A program made the position numbers and the translations under genes. DNA of 64,000 nucleotides, from the NCBI RefSeq assembly GCF_022163125.1, contig NZ_CP091881.1:806001-870000 (forward strand), read 5' to 3'. A model generated the notes under the pieces. That model had not been told where the DNA came from and searched no databases. It saw nothing but the letters and a program-made list of their open reading frames with translations. The DNA is from Paenibacillus sp. HWE-109. Its GTDB lineage: Bacteria > Bacillota > Bacilli > Paenibacillales > NBRC-103111. Positions 1-9,044 of the stretch are shown here, piece after piece. Numbering within the stretch: the stretch's first letter is position 1; the number at the start of each line of letters is the position of its first letter.

Positions 1-2
1 AA

Positions 3-1763
3 TTCGCCGAACCGGAGTACCAGAGGAATCGGGTGGCATGGCCCAATGTGTGGGGACAGGGCAGCTTGTTTGCGTTTTCGGGACTTGATGGGGAAAATAC
101 ACATGGTGACAGCCTGGTGGGCACCTTATGCGGGGATCGTCTCGGCGTCATTTTCCAGCGAGTGAAGAAACAGTTGTATGTGATACCACATCAGATCGGA
201 AATATCGAGTACAAGATCGTAGCTTCGGATGTCATACATGCCGTTCTGCACCGTAAGGGAGAAGCGCATTCGGAGGATCTTATGCTCGTTTTCTCTGCTC
301 AGGATACAGTCATCGGACAAACCGCGGCCTGGGCTGCTCCGATCGTCGATAGCATGGGTGAAGGGATACGCGTTGTAAAAGAATGCGAGTTATACGAAGC
401 GGAGGGAGAATACGCCGCGTTTTGTCGGGAACAACGCGCCGGGCGGGTTTGCTTTGCATTCGCCTTTAGCATACTTTCTGCGGAGGACGCGGCGGAAAAG
501 GCGAGGAGCGCTCTGAAGATCGACGCTGAGCAGGCACTGGCGGCCAAAATGGATTTGTATAATAACCTTCCCGTGCCTGCAAACCTCGATCTTCCTACGA
601 CGAGAACGCTGAATAAATGTTACTCGGTCATGAAATCTCAAGTCTACACGCCCGAAGGTCGATTCAGCACACGCTGGACCACACCCGATCGTCTGCCGCA
701 TCGCAATTTGTGGCTCTGGGACTCGGTATTTCATGCTCTCGGTAACAGGTTCATGAATAAGGATCTCGCTTGGGAGACGATCGAAGCCGTATTCGCTACG
801 CAACGGGGGGATGGTTTTATTCCCCATATGTCGACTCCGTTCACTTCCTCGGATGTGACCCAGCCTCCTGTACTGGCCTGGGGAGTCTACCAGTTGTACG
901 AAGGAGAGATGGACAAGAAGCAAGTAAAGGAAATCTATCCGAAGCTAAGCCAATATTTACGGTGGAATGTCGACAACAGGGGCTCTAACTTGAACAACCT
1001 CTTCGAGTGGTATGTGGAGGCGAACAGCGTTCATTGCCGATGCGACGAGTGCGGCATGGACAATTCGCCTCGGTTCGATACTGTGACGCAGATGGCGTGC
1101 ATCGACTTCTCCTCCTTTATGGCGAACGAAGCTCGGCACATGAGCAAACTTTGCGATATTTTGAAGCTTCCAGAGGATAAAGCCTACTGGGATCGGTTGT
1201 ACGAAAGCATCAAACTCGCCGTCAACACATGGCTGTGGGATGAGGAAGACGGCCTTTACTACGACCGGCTCGTCGAGGGGGGAGGTTTGATAAAAGTTAA
1301 ATCGGTAGCGTCTTTTTTACCTTTGTTTGCTGGCATCTGCGATACCGGGAAAGCCGAGAGGCTGGCACGCCATTTAGAGGATGAAGCAACATTCGGCTCA
1401 GCGTTTTCAATCCCGAGCATAGCTGTCGACCAACCGAGCTTCGGAACCGACATGTGGCGTGGGCCCGTCTGGATTAATTATAACTATATGATTGCCAAGG
1501 GGCTCACCGAATACGAATTCGATGATGCGGCTGCAGCGCTTATCGACAAAACAATTGATGCTATTACGTTCTGGTATCTCCATGACGGTGTAATCTATGA
1601 ATTTTATGATAGTACGAACCGCGTTTCCCCCAGCAAGCTGAATCGCAAAGGGAACGCTGTAGCCCCTTACCAAATGGAAGTTAAGCTTCAAAATATAAGA
1701 GACTACGGGTGGACATCCGCGCTTTTTGTTTCTATGGTGATGGAAAAGTGGGGGGGAGAGTAA
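3..1763 (+). CDS. Six-hairpin glycoside hydrolase (GH63/GH37-like), 5' end outside window
   Basis: The reading frame is open to the left edge; a GTG at 33 exists, but sequence before it (Phe-Ala-Glu-Pro-Glu-Tyr) continues in frame, so the N terminus is missing. The visible part, nearly 590 residues, has a beta-rich N-terminal region followed by a helical catalytic part. Landmarks are PHRNLWLWDS near residue 225, QRGDGFIPHM near 260, FEWYVEANS near 325 and RGPVWINYNYM near 480. These are typical of the (alpha/alpha)6-barrel trehalase/glucosidase-like families (GH37, GH63 and relatives). The likely role is exo-hydrolysis of an oligosaccharide. No signal peptide can be judged. The substrate cannot be told from sequence alone. 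Confidence 0.75.
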   Translation, partial: FAEPEYQRNRVAWPNVWGQGSLFAFSGLDGENTHGDSLVGTLCGDRLGVIFQRVKKQLYVIPHQIGNIEYKIVASDVIHAVLHRKGEAHSEDLMLVFSAQDTVIGQTAAWAAPIVDSMGEGIRVVKECELYEAEGEYAAFCREQRAGRVCFAFAFSILSAEDAAEKARSALKIDAEQALAAKMDLYNNLPVPANLDLPTTRTLNKCYSVMKSQVYTPEGRFSTRWTTPDRLPHRNLWLWDSVFHALGNRFMNKDLAWETIEAVFATQRGDGFIPHMSTPFTSSDVTQPPVLAWGVYQLYEGEMDKKQVKEIYPKLSQYLRWNVDNRGSNLNNLFEWYVEANSVHCRCDECGMDNSPRFDTVTQMACIDFSSFMANEARHMSKLCDILKLPEDKAYWDRLYESIKLAVNTWLWDEEDGLYYDRLVEGGGLIKVKSVASFLPLFAGICDTGKAERLARHLEDEATFGSAFSIPSIAVDQPSFGTDMWRGPVWINYNYMIAKGLTEYEFDDAAAALIDKTIDAITFWYLHDGVIYEFYDSTNRVSPSKLNRKGNAVAPYQMEVKLQNIRDYGWTSALFVSMVMEKWGGE

Positions 1764-1779
1764 GGCTAGCCTGGTTGGG

Positions 1780-2190
1780 AGAATAAGTTGAACGTCTGCA
1801 ACGCTTGGGGCTATTTCTTGAGGGATTCTCATTATTTATATGGAAAAATATATAATTTCTTCTAATTGGTTTGGTGCTGCTGATAATTGCCGGCGTTGCT
1901 GTAGGCAAAGCCCAGTATTTTTTCTAATAGTTTATTGGTAATACCGGCCACGATCCTGTGTAATTCCTTACACCGTATGCTGGGCGTGTGCCGCTTCTTC
2001 ATCTGAAGGACACGCTGCCGGACGGTGATCAGGCTTCGATAGAAATCGGCAGCGGATGCATAGATATGGCATCTGTTCTAGAGGGGCGAAGCATCCGGTG
2101 TAGAGAGGTACGTCGTCGAACAGGACACCTGATTGGGTTCGTCGATCAGATGCGTTTGCACGAGTCTGGTGAGATTGACGTGGCTGGTCA
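1780..2190. other. Intergenic debris, no intact gene
   Basis: About 400 bases between the glycosidase and the oxidoreductase remnant. Minus-strand frames here (1880-2260) have protein-like composition but carry stops, and I could not assign them to a family. Probably the remains of an older gene or insertion. Confidence 0.3.
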
Positions 2191-2210
2191 AAATAATGGA
2201 GGATGGAATT

Positions 2211-2390
2211 ATGAGTACTATGTATCGAATTGGCATCGCTGGCGCGGGCGGTATCTTCAAAGAGGTGCATTTACCTGCCTAGCTGGAGCATCAGGAGGCA
2301 GAGATCGTTGCCATCTTCGACGTAACGAAGCACGTGCTCACGAGATGGCGGTTCAAGTGGGAGCTTCTCATGTTTACACGGACTATAAAG
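2211..2390 (+). pseudogene. Gfo/Idh/MocA oxidoreductase N-terminal remnant
   Basis: A good ribosome site (GGAGG at 2199) precedes ATG 2211. The start MYRIGIAGAGGIF is a Rossmann fold with GxGxxG-like pattern, as in Gfo/Idh/MocA dehydrogenases. A stop falls after about 23 codons; past it AEIVAIFDV continues the fold, then a frameshift leads to HEMAVQVGASHVYTDY, the expected next segment of this family. After about 60 residues' worth the homology ends abruptly and histidine-kinase sequence begins. Clearly non-functional. Confidence 0.6.
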
Positions 2391-2788
2391 TCCAATACTC
2401 CATCAGTGATGCAGATAAAACCGTATCTCTGAAAGAGGAAATCTTCCATAAGAATCATTACATTCAAATTCTGAATGCACGATACAAAGGTAAGTTTCAA
2501 TTTTCATGGGACTATGAAGAAAGCTTGATGGACTTGAATGTTATGAATCTGCTTGGGGAACAGCTGCACATTGTCATTATTTACACGGGCATAGGGATGA
2601 AGAAGGAGCGTTTAGTGCAAGTGCGCAGGGGGCTTCTTCGAGAGGAATCAGGTGGCCATATTGGGATTTACAACACATATAAAAGACTGCAATTAACACA
2701 TGCGGATTCATTTGCATTCGAAATTTGTAGTAAGTATGGCTGGGGAACGGTTATTCGAATTCAATTGCCAGCCATTCAAATTACATAG
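2391..2788 (+). pseudogene. YesM-type sensor histidine kinase C-terminal remnant
   Basis: Fused directly behind the oxidoreductase remnant in an open frame. It reads YSISDADKTVSLKEEI, then HYIQILNARYKGKFQF, as in the segment between the phospho-acceptor helix and the ATPase domain of YesM-family kinases. The N-box (VENAIxHG in family members) is missing, deleted between LMDLNVMNLL and LHIVIIYTGIGM. The D of the DxGxG box is changed (YTGIGM). The end RLQLTHADSF ... GTVIRIQLP matches the family C terminus. Internal deletion and loss of the N terminus make it inactive. Confidence 0.65.
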
Positions 2789-2793
2789 ACTGT

Positions 2794-2818
2794 GAGGCCC
2801 CTAAGGAGGGCCTATTTT
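2794..2818 (+). terminator. Weak hairpin terminator after kinase remnant
   Basis: AGGCCC and GGGCCT pair around a 7-base loop, followed by ATTTT. Sits 6 bases behind the remnant's stop codon. Confidence 0.5.
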
Positions 2819-2995
2819 GGGTATTCTATGCTATTGGAACCAGCCATTCTTTAGGAACCAAGCAAACATGCCTGAATCCAAAGCCTAGTAAAATCACAAG
2901 AAGGAAAAATATCCTTAACGCCACTCAAGCTCCGGCATATTGAATTTATTTAAATGGAAGCAATATAGGCAGCTAAGTGCTTTGATGCTTTACCT

Positions 2996-3076
2996 ATGAT
3001 AAGGAAAGGGCAGGACGATGATTATTCGACTGTCTTCACTGCTGTTGAATGGCTAAATAAAATATTTGGTTTGCAC
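2996..3076 (+). pseudogene. IS6-family transposase C-terminal fragment
   Basis: The 27 codons from ATG 2996 read MIRKGQDDDYSTVFTAVEWL and then NKIFGL. This is almost the same as the C terminus of the longer IS6-type remnant at 10.65-11.15 kb. Nothing else of the element is recognisable. The stretch 3077-3430 up to the ger operon holds no gene I can support. Confidence 0.6.
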
Positions 3077-3430
3077 CAAAACCAATTAAGGCGTCTCGTT
3101 CATTGCTTCGAAGGTTTTATTTTTCACAAAATGGTCAATAATGATATTTAACCGCATATTAAGGACGGACTAATATATCAAAAAAAATAATAGAAATGAG
3201 GAGTTGGGATCCGGCTTGTTATCCATTGGGGGGCGCGGAAATAGGTTGCTTCCCCGCTTTAAGTCTGAGAAGAAAGCTGCTCTGGCGTCTAGCAAAACCA
3301 ATGGAGTAAGAGTTGCTATGGTGTACCCAATGAATGTTTTCTTGAAGGTATAAAGCTGAGACTTCATCAAGATTCTATTGATCCCTATTGGAAAGTAAAA
3401 TTGGCTGTCTGGTCAACGAGGTGATAAATC

Positions 3431-4969
3431 ATGCGATTTCCGAGCTGGTTCGGAAACAAAAAGAACCGTAAGGTTCAACGGCAAGACAATCATATACTTA
3501 ACGATTCGATTAGTGCGGCATTGCCACAAAATATGGCTAAATTACATAGCCTGTTCTCTCAAACGCCCGACTTGATTGTAAGGGAATTTACAATCATACA
3601 GACAGGGGAACAAGCTGCGCTTGTCTATCTTGACGGACTCGCAGATAAAAACGCGATCAATAACAATGTGCTTCGCCCTCTTCAATTCGAAACGGGAAGT
3701 GGAGATGCGCGAGGCGGGTTTAAGGTAAATGTCGGTCAAGTCCAATCGCTGTATACCTGGTCACAAATCGAGTCTACAATTTTTCAAGGAAGCAGCGTTT
3801 TATTTGTTAGCGGGCTGACGGAAGCCTACGCCTTTGGTACGCAAGGATGGCCTCAAAGAGCAATTGAAGATCCACAACTTGAATCTTCTTTAAAAGGATC
3901 ACATCAAGGCTTTGTTGAAACAGGCAGCCAGAATATAGCCTTAATCCGCCGCTTTATTCCCAATCGCGAACTGAAAATAAAGGAACTAATTGTAGGACGA
4001 AGAGGCAAAACAAAGATATCCATTATGTATCTAGCGGATGTCGCACATCCGGAAGTGCTGAAAGAGTTGGAAGACCGAATCCAGCAAGTAGACGTCGATG
4101 TCATTATCAACACCGGCGAGCTTTCGGAGATGATCGAGGACAATCCGTTTTCACCTTTCCCCCAATTAATTTCTACTGAAAGGCCAGATGCTGCCGCTTC
4201 ACAGATTTTGCAAGGAAGATTCGTTGTTGTCGTAGATCGTTCGCCAAGCGTATTGGTCGCTCCGGTGACATTTTCTGCATTTTTTCAAAGCGTTGACGAT
4301 TACAGCACACGCTGGCAGATCGCATCTTTTATACGGATTCTACGATTTTTTGCGTTTTTTGTTGCCGTTTTTTTGCCGGCGTTCTACATTTCCGTCATTT
4401 CCTATAATTTTGAGATCATACCTTTAAAATTATTGATCACTATTGGGGCGTTCAGGGGAAATGTTCCATTTCCACCGTTTGTGGAAGCGATCCTCATGGA
4501 AGTTACCCTCGAAATGATGCGTGAGGCAGGGGTTCGCCTCCCTGCTCCGGTTGGACAAACCGTTGGCATTGTTGGAGGCATTGTCATTGGTCAAGCTGTT
4601 GTACAGGCAGGACTCATTAGCAATATTATGGTGATTGTTGTCGCTTTTACCGCCATTGCTTCTTTTATCTTGCCCAATTATGATATGGTTTCCGCAGCCC
4701 GGCTCATCCGTTTTGCGATGATGTTGGCTGCCTCGATGTTCGGCATTGTCGGCATTATTATTGGGATGATGACAATGATCGGACATCTCATTTCGCTCGA
4801 ATCGCTAGGAACGCCGTATGGCAGCCCGTTCGCACCAGTACGGTTCGCCGATTGGAAAGACACGTTCATTCGTTTACCCCTTTGGAAAATGAGCGAGCGT
4901 CCTTTAAGCTCAAGAGCGATTCAATCGAAAAGACAAGGCTTAAATCGTCCAGAGGTTGATGAGGAATGA
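3431..4969 (+). CDS. Spore germination protein, GerA family (A subunit)
   Basis: A 512-residue GerA/GerKA/GerBA-family protein: a hydrophilic N-terminal half (including QSLYTWSQIESTIFQGSSVLFV and the conserved stretch around RGFVETGSQNIALIRR), then a membrane domain of several helices from about residue 295 to 450, then a basic tail. It forms the inner-membrane germinant receptor with the next two gene products. Start ATG 3431 follows GAGGTGAT. The stop overlaps the start of gerB (ATGA), showing translational coupling. Expression is normally forespore-specific (sigma-G); I could not place that promoter with confidence. Confidence 0.9.
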   Translation: MRFPSWFGNKKNRKVQRQDNHILNDSISAALPQNMAKLHSLFSQTPDLIVREFTIIQTGEQAALVYLDGLADKNAINNNVLRPLQFETGSGDARGGFKVNVGQVQSLYTWSQIESTIFQGSSVLFVSGLTEAYAFGTQGWPQRAIEDPQLESSLKGSHQGFVETGSQNIALIRRFIPNRELKIKELIVGRRGKTKISIMYLADVAHPEVLKELEDRIQQVDVDVIINTGELSEMIEDNPFSPFPQLISTERPDAAASQILQGRFVVVVDRSPSVLVAPVTFSAFFQSVDDYSTRWQIASFIRILRFFAFFVAVFLPAFYISVISYNFEIIPLKLLITIGAFRGNVPFPPFVEAILMEVTLEMMREAGVRLPAPVGQTVGIVGGIVIGQAVVQAGLISNIMVIVVAFTAIASFILPNYDMVSAARLIRFAMMLAASMFGIVGIIIGMMTMIGHLISLESLGTPYGSPFAPVRFADWKDTFIRLPLWKMSERPLSSRAIQSKRQGLNRPEVDEE

Positions 4970-6066
4970 AAAAATATGCGTTTAATGAGATCACCTTCAT
5001 GCAGTTTATTTTTATTAATTTCGGTATTCAAGTAAGTGTCGGTTTTTTGGCGCTACCGCGAGTAGTAGCCGAAAAGGCAGGTACGGACGGCTGGATGGTG
5101 CTTATCATTGGTTGGGTATTATCCGTAACGGCAAGTTTGGTCATCATTCAAGTGATGAAAAAGCATCCTGATGGCACCTTGCTTGATCTATTGACGTTAT
5201 ATTTAGGGAAATGGGTAGGCAAAACAGGGGCCATACTACTTGCGCTCTGGTTCTTTTATTACGGATATTTGGGGATCACAAGGACGGTCCTGTATACGAA
5301 GGTATGGCTCTTGCCGCAAACTCCGCCATACATCATTTTGATTTTATTTCTCATTCCCACTTATGTTATTGCACGTAACGGACTTCGTATATTGGGCAGA
5401 TATGCGGAATTTGTTGCTTTCATTTCCTTGTGGATACCGATTGTTTATTTACTTCCGCTAAAGGATGCTCACTGGCTTCATCTGCTTCCCGTTTTCAAGG
5501 AAGGATGGAACCCTATATTATCAGCGTTACAAGTAACGATCATTTCATTTGCAGGATTTTCAAGCACATTTATCTTGTTTCCGTTTTTGCAAAACAAGCA
5601 AAAGGCTTCCATCGGCATTGTAATCTCCAATACACTATCCATGTTAGCGTTTTTGTCCATTACAATTGTCTGCTTCGTCTACTTCAGTCCGGACGAAATT
5701 AAGGAGTATAACGAACCTGTAGTCAATGTATTGAAAACAATTGAGTTTAGTTTTATAGATCGGATTGAAGTTCTATTTAACGCGTTTTATTTGTTTGTTT
5801 TTTCATTGGCATGGATACCTACAATGTACATGGGCGTATTTTGCACAAGTTGGTTGTTTGGAAAGCAGGACCATCGCAGTCATTTGCGTTGGCTTTCGCT
5901 GCTCATCGTCATAAGCGCGTTTTTCTTCATCCCTACCTTTAATCAGAGTGATTGGATGGAAAAAATTCTCACAAAGATTGGATTTTGCTTCGAATATGTT
6001 TTTCCCACATGTTTACTCATTTATACATGGATGCATGATCGTTTTCAATGGAGGAAGAACGAATGA
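4966..6066 (+). CDS. Spore germination permease, GerB family (B subunit)
   Basis: A 366-residue integral membrane protein with about ten predicted helices, of the APC-like endospore germination permease family. The start (FNEITFMQFIFINFGIQVSV) and the segment RILGRYAEFVAFISLWIP are typical. In characterised receptors the B subunit binds or helps bind the germinant. Lies second in the ger operon, overlapping both neighbours by four bases. No disruption seen. Confidence 0.9.
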   Translation: MKKYAFNEITFMQFIFINFGIQVSVGFLALPRVVAEKAGTDGWMVLIIGWVLSVTASLVIIQVMKKHPDGTLLDLLTLYLGKWVGKTGAILLALWFFYYGYLGITRTVLYTKVWLLPQTPPYIILILFLIPTYVIARNGLRILGRYAEFVAFISLWIPIVYLLPLKDAHWLHLLPVFKEGWNPILSALQVTIISFAGFSSTFILFPFLQNKQKASIGIVISNTLSMLAFLSITIVCFVYFSPDEIKEYNEPVVNVLKTIEFSFIDRIEVLFNAFYLFVFSLAWIPTMYMGVFCTSWLFGKQDHRSHLRWLSLLIVISAFFFIPTFNQSDWMEKILTKIGFCFEYVFPTCLLIYTWMHDRFQWRKNE

Positions 6067-7190
6067 AAATTCAGCTACTATATGTTTTGAGGGTTTTGAG
6101 CATCGCCATTTTTGTCGCCATCATTCCGGGGTGCAGTGACCGGTTGGATATGGAAGATGTCGCATTTTCTCTTGCGGTCGGCTTAGATCTCGATAAAGAA
6201 AACAACTTGCTTGTATATTCGACAAATCCTGCATTCAGCAAAAATGTCAAGAAGAAAATTGATGAAACCGTCGTGAAAGCACAAACGCTTCGTCAATCGA
6301 GAGGAATGTTAGACGTCCGTACATCGGGCGCTGTCTTAGGCAGAAAGACTCAAATCCTACTTGTCGGCAAAAGCATCCTACAGCATGAAGACTGGTTCCG
6401 TTTGCTTGATCCCTACTTTCGCGATGCGAAAAATTCACTTTCTGCAAGAGTAATCGCTGTCGATGGACCTGTTTCTGAGATCATATTCTTCAATCCGGAA
6501 GACAAGCCGATACTTCCCATTTATATGATAGGGTTAATTAAAACAGCAAGTAATGCATCGGAAACGGTAAATACGACTTTGCAGGAACTGCACCGGCAAA
6601 TGTTTGAGAAGGGGGTTACTCCTTACATATCGGAAATTACAATGGAAAAAGAGGTTGCGCTGCAAGGAACGGCGCTGCTTGATCATAAAGGGAAATATGT
6701 CGATTCGTTGAGCGTTCAGGAAAACATTTTAATGCAAATGTTGAAAAAAAATTTGAAAAAGCCCATTACCTTATCACTTCCCATTCCCGGCGAACCGAAA
6801 TCCGGTCCATTCAATACAGACAGAATAAGCATAAATGTCGAAAGAATAAAAACGGAAATTAATACCTCCTACCTTAAGGACAAATTTCAGTTCGATATTA
6901 AAGTCAATATGCCTGTTGTACTGGCGGAACGTTTATTTACTTTCGACGTGCTGAATAGAGGAGAGGAGTTAGAGAAAATGATTTCCGTACAAGTGCAAAA
7001 GCAATTCGAGAATCTCATCAAGAAAATACAAACGCATAAACTCGATCCGTTCGGGCTCGGGCTCTACGCTCGGGCTTATGAATACAACCAATATAAGAAG
7101 GTGGAAGACCATTGGGGCGATACGCTTGCCGATGCGGACATTCATGTTTCCGTAAATGTAACCATACGGAGTATGGGACCTGTGAAGTGA
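6063..7190 (+). CDS. Spore germination lipoprotein, Ger(x)C family (C subunit)
   Basis: The start is taken as ATG 6063, which overlaps the gerB stop and lies behind GGAGGAAG at 6050; an ATG at 6048 lacks a ribosome site. A signal peptide ends in a lipobox (IIPGCSD), so the protein is lipid-anchored. The body carries three GerC-type domains: ALGLDLDKENNLLVYST early, RTSGAVLGRKTQILLVGKS, and a C-terminal part with FDVLNRGEELEKMI. About 376 residues, a normal length. It completes the A-B-C receptor; the germinant cannot be read from sequence. Confidence 0.9.
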   Translation: MKIQLLYVLRVLSIAIFVAIIPGCSDRLDMEDVAFSLAVGLDLDKENNLLVYSTNPAFSKNVKKKIDETVVKAQTLRQSRGMLDVRTSGAVLGRKTQILLVGKSILQHEDWFRLLDPYFRDAKNSLSARVIAVDGPVSEIIFFNPEDKPILPIYMIGLIKTASNASETVNTTLQELHRQMFEKGVTPYISEITMEKEVALQGTALLDHKGKYVDSLSVQENILMQMLKKNLKKPITLSLPIPGEPKSGPFNTDRISINVERIKTEINTSYLKDKFQFDIKVNMPVVLAERLFTFDVLNRGEELEKMISVQVQKQFENLIKKIQTHKLDPFGLGLYARAYEYNQYKKVEDHWGDTLADADIHVSVNVTIRSMGPVK

Positions 7191-7381
7191 CAACTAATCA
7201 AATATTAATGTTGACCTGCGAATGGACTAGTAACTACCAAAAGAGTGGCTGCAGCACTTTTCACGGTCAGCATAATTGGAGGAACTAGTATGGAGACCAA
7301 ACGTGCCCGTGTAGTGGCGTTAAATAACTTATCTATAGGGAGTGCTTATGCTCAATAAATTCAACTACATATCAGGGAAAG

Positions 7382-7674
7382 TTATCGCTCTCTCCAGTGA
7401 TACTGATATTCAGGAAAAGCGCCTGCATATGAACGTATTGTTGAAATCGGCATTTATGCGATCTCCTGGAACGATAATGCCCGTCTTTGATGAAAGAAAG
7501 CTACAATTGGATCCATCGGATTATGCAAGTCCCTTGACCCTTGAGTTGGATGTTCTTTAACAGCAAAATGCGGACTGCCACTTTCATCGTACTCGACATT
7601 TCCACCACTTCACCATAATAAACCCCAGTTTTATACTTAGCAATGACGTGATCTCCTATTTAAAAGCTGCTCAT
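7382..7674 (-). pseudogene. kapB-like kinase-associated protein B remnant
   Basis: Read on the minus strand from ATG 7674 (ribosome site AGGAGAT): MSSF, an in-frame stop, then IGDHVIAKYKTGVYYGEVVE, VAVRIL, a frameshift, AVKEHPTQG, another shift, DLHNPMDPIVAFFHQRRALS and, after one more stop, a tail ending PEY. The order matches the small KapB proteins that modulate KinB-dependent sporulation signalling (FEIG..V...YKTG.Y.GEV, then KHP.QGDLH, then FHERRAL). At least three lesions. The plus-strand frame at 7342-7560 is its shadow. Confidence 0.6.
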
Positions 7675-7693
7675 TCTTAACATCTCCTATTAG

Positions 7694-7893
7694 TTACTTG
7701 CTACTTAAGGGCAGCAGTTTGCGATATAGCTCATCCACAGATTGCATGCTGCGATAAATCAATTGTTTGTTATGTCCTTGTTCAAAAATAGCGATACATG
7801 GCACGCTGGTAACTTGCCATTCACGGCTAGTACCGATTATTACAGAAGTGCCGAATACCTTTTTCTCCTGCGCCTTTTCACGCTTCGTACTGA
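7694..7893 (-). pseudogene. Unidentified C-terminal protein fragment (possibly thioredoxin-like)
   Basis: An open minus-strand stretch ends at a stop at 7694, just upstream of the kapB remnant and in the same direction. It contains TSREWQVTSVPCIAIFEQGH and ends DELYRKLLPLSSK. The 'VPCIAIFEQGH' pattern recalls the cis-proline strand of thioredoxin-fold proteins, but there is no CxxC and no start codon. Assignment is weak. Confidence 0.3.
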
Positions 7894-7989
7894 ATGATAA
7901 GGCACAGCAGATCGCGGACGCACTGAGCCCAGGGGTAGCGGTGACCCTTATGCTGGGCTAATGACACGGAGCGATCAGTCCTCTCCGAG

Positions 7990-8352
7990 GTGTCGAAACG
8001 AAGTCTACCGCATCGGGCTTGGGAGGACTACGAGTATCTACTCGGTCTGAATGCACCTGATGACCTTATTGGTTTCGGAAGCGTACTTCGTTGCATCGCT
8101 CCCACATATGTCGATGACTTCTGGAGCAAGTCGGGGTACCTCGGAACGGAGTCGTCAGAACTCGGTGGTCTATTAAGAGGGCCAAAATCGACTGCCGCGC
8201 GGTCATCACTCAGGTCATTTGGAATGAGCAGAATGAACAGACAGGCTTGGAAATTGATGAGCGCCTTTGGAGTTGGCGACTTTCGGTTTCGACTGTACCT
8301 TCTATGCTTTCGATGGCACGAGGCTGCCGGCTTGAACCGGCAGCCTCGTTGA
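7990..8352 (+). pseudogene. Unidentified open frame running into a boundary repeat
   Basis: A 120-codon plus-strand frame without a clear ribosome site; its last 11 or so codons are encoded by the CBR hairpin at 8319-8348. I do not recognise the family; a possible landmark is YVDDFWSKSGYLGTESSELG. Protein-like sequence also appears just upstream (LNDKAQQIADALSPGVAVTL) in another frame, so this is probably a decayed gene. Confidence 0.3.
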
Positions 8353-8376
8353 AGTAACGGGGAGATTAGATAGTTC
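8319..8376 (+). repeat. CBR copy 1 (modules B and C only)
   Basis: A perfect 12-bp hairpin, CGAGGCTGCCGG / CCGGCAGCCTCG, with loop CTTGAA, is followed by module C (TTGAAGTAACGGGGAGATTA). Module A is absent; protein-coding sequence runs straight into the hairpin. Confidence 0.85.
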
Positions 8377-8531
8377 GAATTTATGCCAAGATAAGAAGCT
8401 CCTGATTCAGGTCTTTTTTTAGGTGATTCTGGGCACCAGAGCTATGATCGATCTTCTTTGTGTTCTGGAAGGCCGCGTTGCCAAGTATGCCCCGTAATCA
8501 CTTTAGTTATATTGTGACTCGGAGCAGAATG

Positions 8532-8566
8532 AAACGGACTAGCGTAATTCGAACGCTAATCCGTTT
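8532..8566 (-). terminator. Hairpin terminator of hxlR gene
   Basis: AAACGGACTAGCG and CGCTAATCCGTTT pair with one G-T-type mismatch. On the minus strand the hairpin overlaps the hxlR stop codon and ends in TTTC. Confidence 0.55.
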
Positions 8567-8915
8567 CTGTTTGTTCATTTTTCTCCTTTTTGAGCTGCTT
8601 TCGCTCAACATGAGCCACTCCCCATTGATGTAAGGTTTCCAAAATCGGAGACAGGCTCATGCCGTATTCCGTGATGGAGTATTCTACTTTCGGCGGGATT
8701 TGCGGATAAATGACTCGTTTAACGATCTCTTCCTCTTCCAATTCTCGCAGATGGAGCGTAAGCATCCTTTGAGTGATATCGGGCAGCAATCTTCTTAGCT
8801 CATTGAAGCGCAAAGGATTACCTTGAAGCAAATGATAAAGGATAATCGGCTTCCATTTTCCGACGATCGAATCCAGCGCCACAACAAATTGACATTGGAC
8901 AGGGTTCTTTTGCAT
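8556..8915 (-). CDS. HxlR-family transcriptional regulator
   Basis: A 119-residue winged-helix regulator. The N-terminal cysteine (PVQCQF, residue 8) is typical of redox- or electrophile-sensing HxlR proteins such as YodB and HypR. VGKWKPIILYHLLQGNPLRFNEL is the helix-turn-helix entry and PPKVEYSITEYGMSL the wing. Start ATG 8915 follows GGAGG. It is transcribed divergently from the azoreductase gene, 129 bases away, which strongly suggests it represses that gene, as YodB does with azoR1. The inverted AAGTAC/GTACTT sites between them are candidate operators. Confidence 0.85.
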   Translation of the reverse strand: MQKNPVQCQFVVALDSIVGKWKPIILYHLLQGNPLRFNELRRLLPDITQRMLTLHLRELEEEEIVKRVIYPQIPPKVEYSITEYGMSLSPILETLHQWGVAHVERKQLKKEKNEQTETD

Positions 8916-9044
8916 ACGTAGGCCTCCATTAAAGTACCTTTTTTAATACTATACCACATTATTGTGCGTACTTAAAATATGTAAGTATATAGAATATAAT
9001 TATCCTTGAACGTATAACTGATTACAGAAGGGAAGTTTTGATTC
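8916..9044. promoter_or_regulatory. Divergent hxlR/azoreductase control region
   Basis: Contains AAGTAC at 8932, GTACTT at 8968 and AAGTAT at 8983. The first two are exact reverse complements; such short AGTA/TACT pairs are usual for HxlR-type operators. AT-rich promoter-like sequence TATAGAATATAAT lies at about 8988-9000. Operator assignment is inference. Confidence 0.5.

Noticed and set aside
4430..4786. 118-codon minus-strand open frame
   Set aside because: Antisense shadow of the gerA membrane domain.
7342..7560. 72-codon plus-strand open frame
   Set aside because: Lies antisense to the kapB-like remnant, lacks a recognisable family and mirrors its coding pattern.
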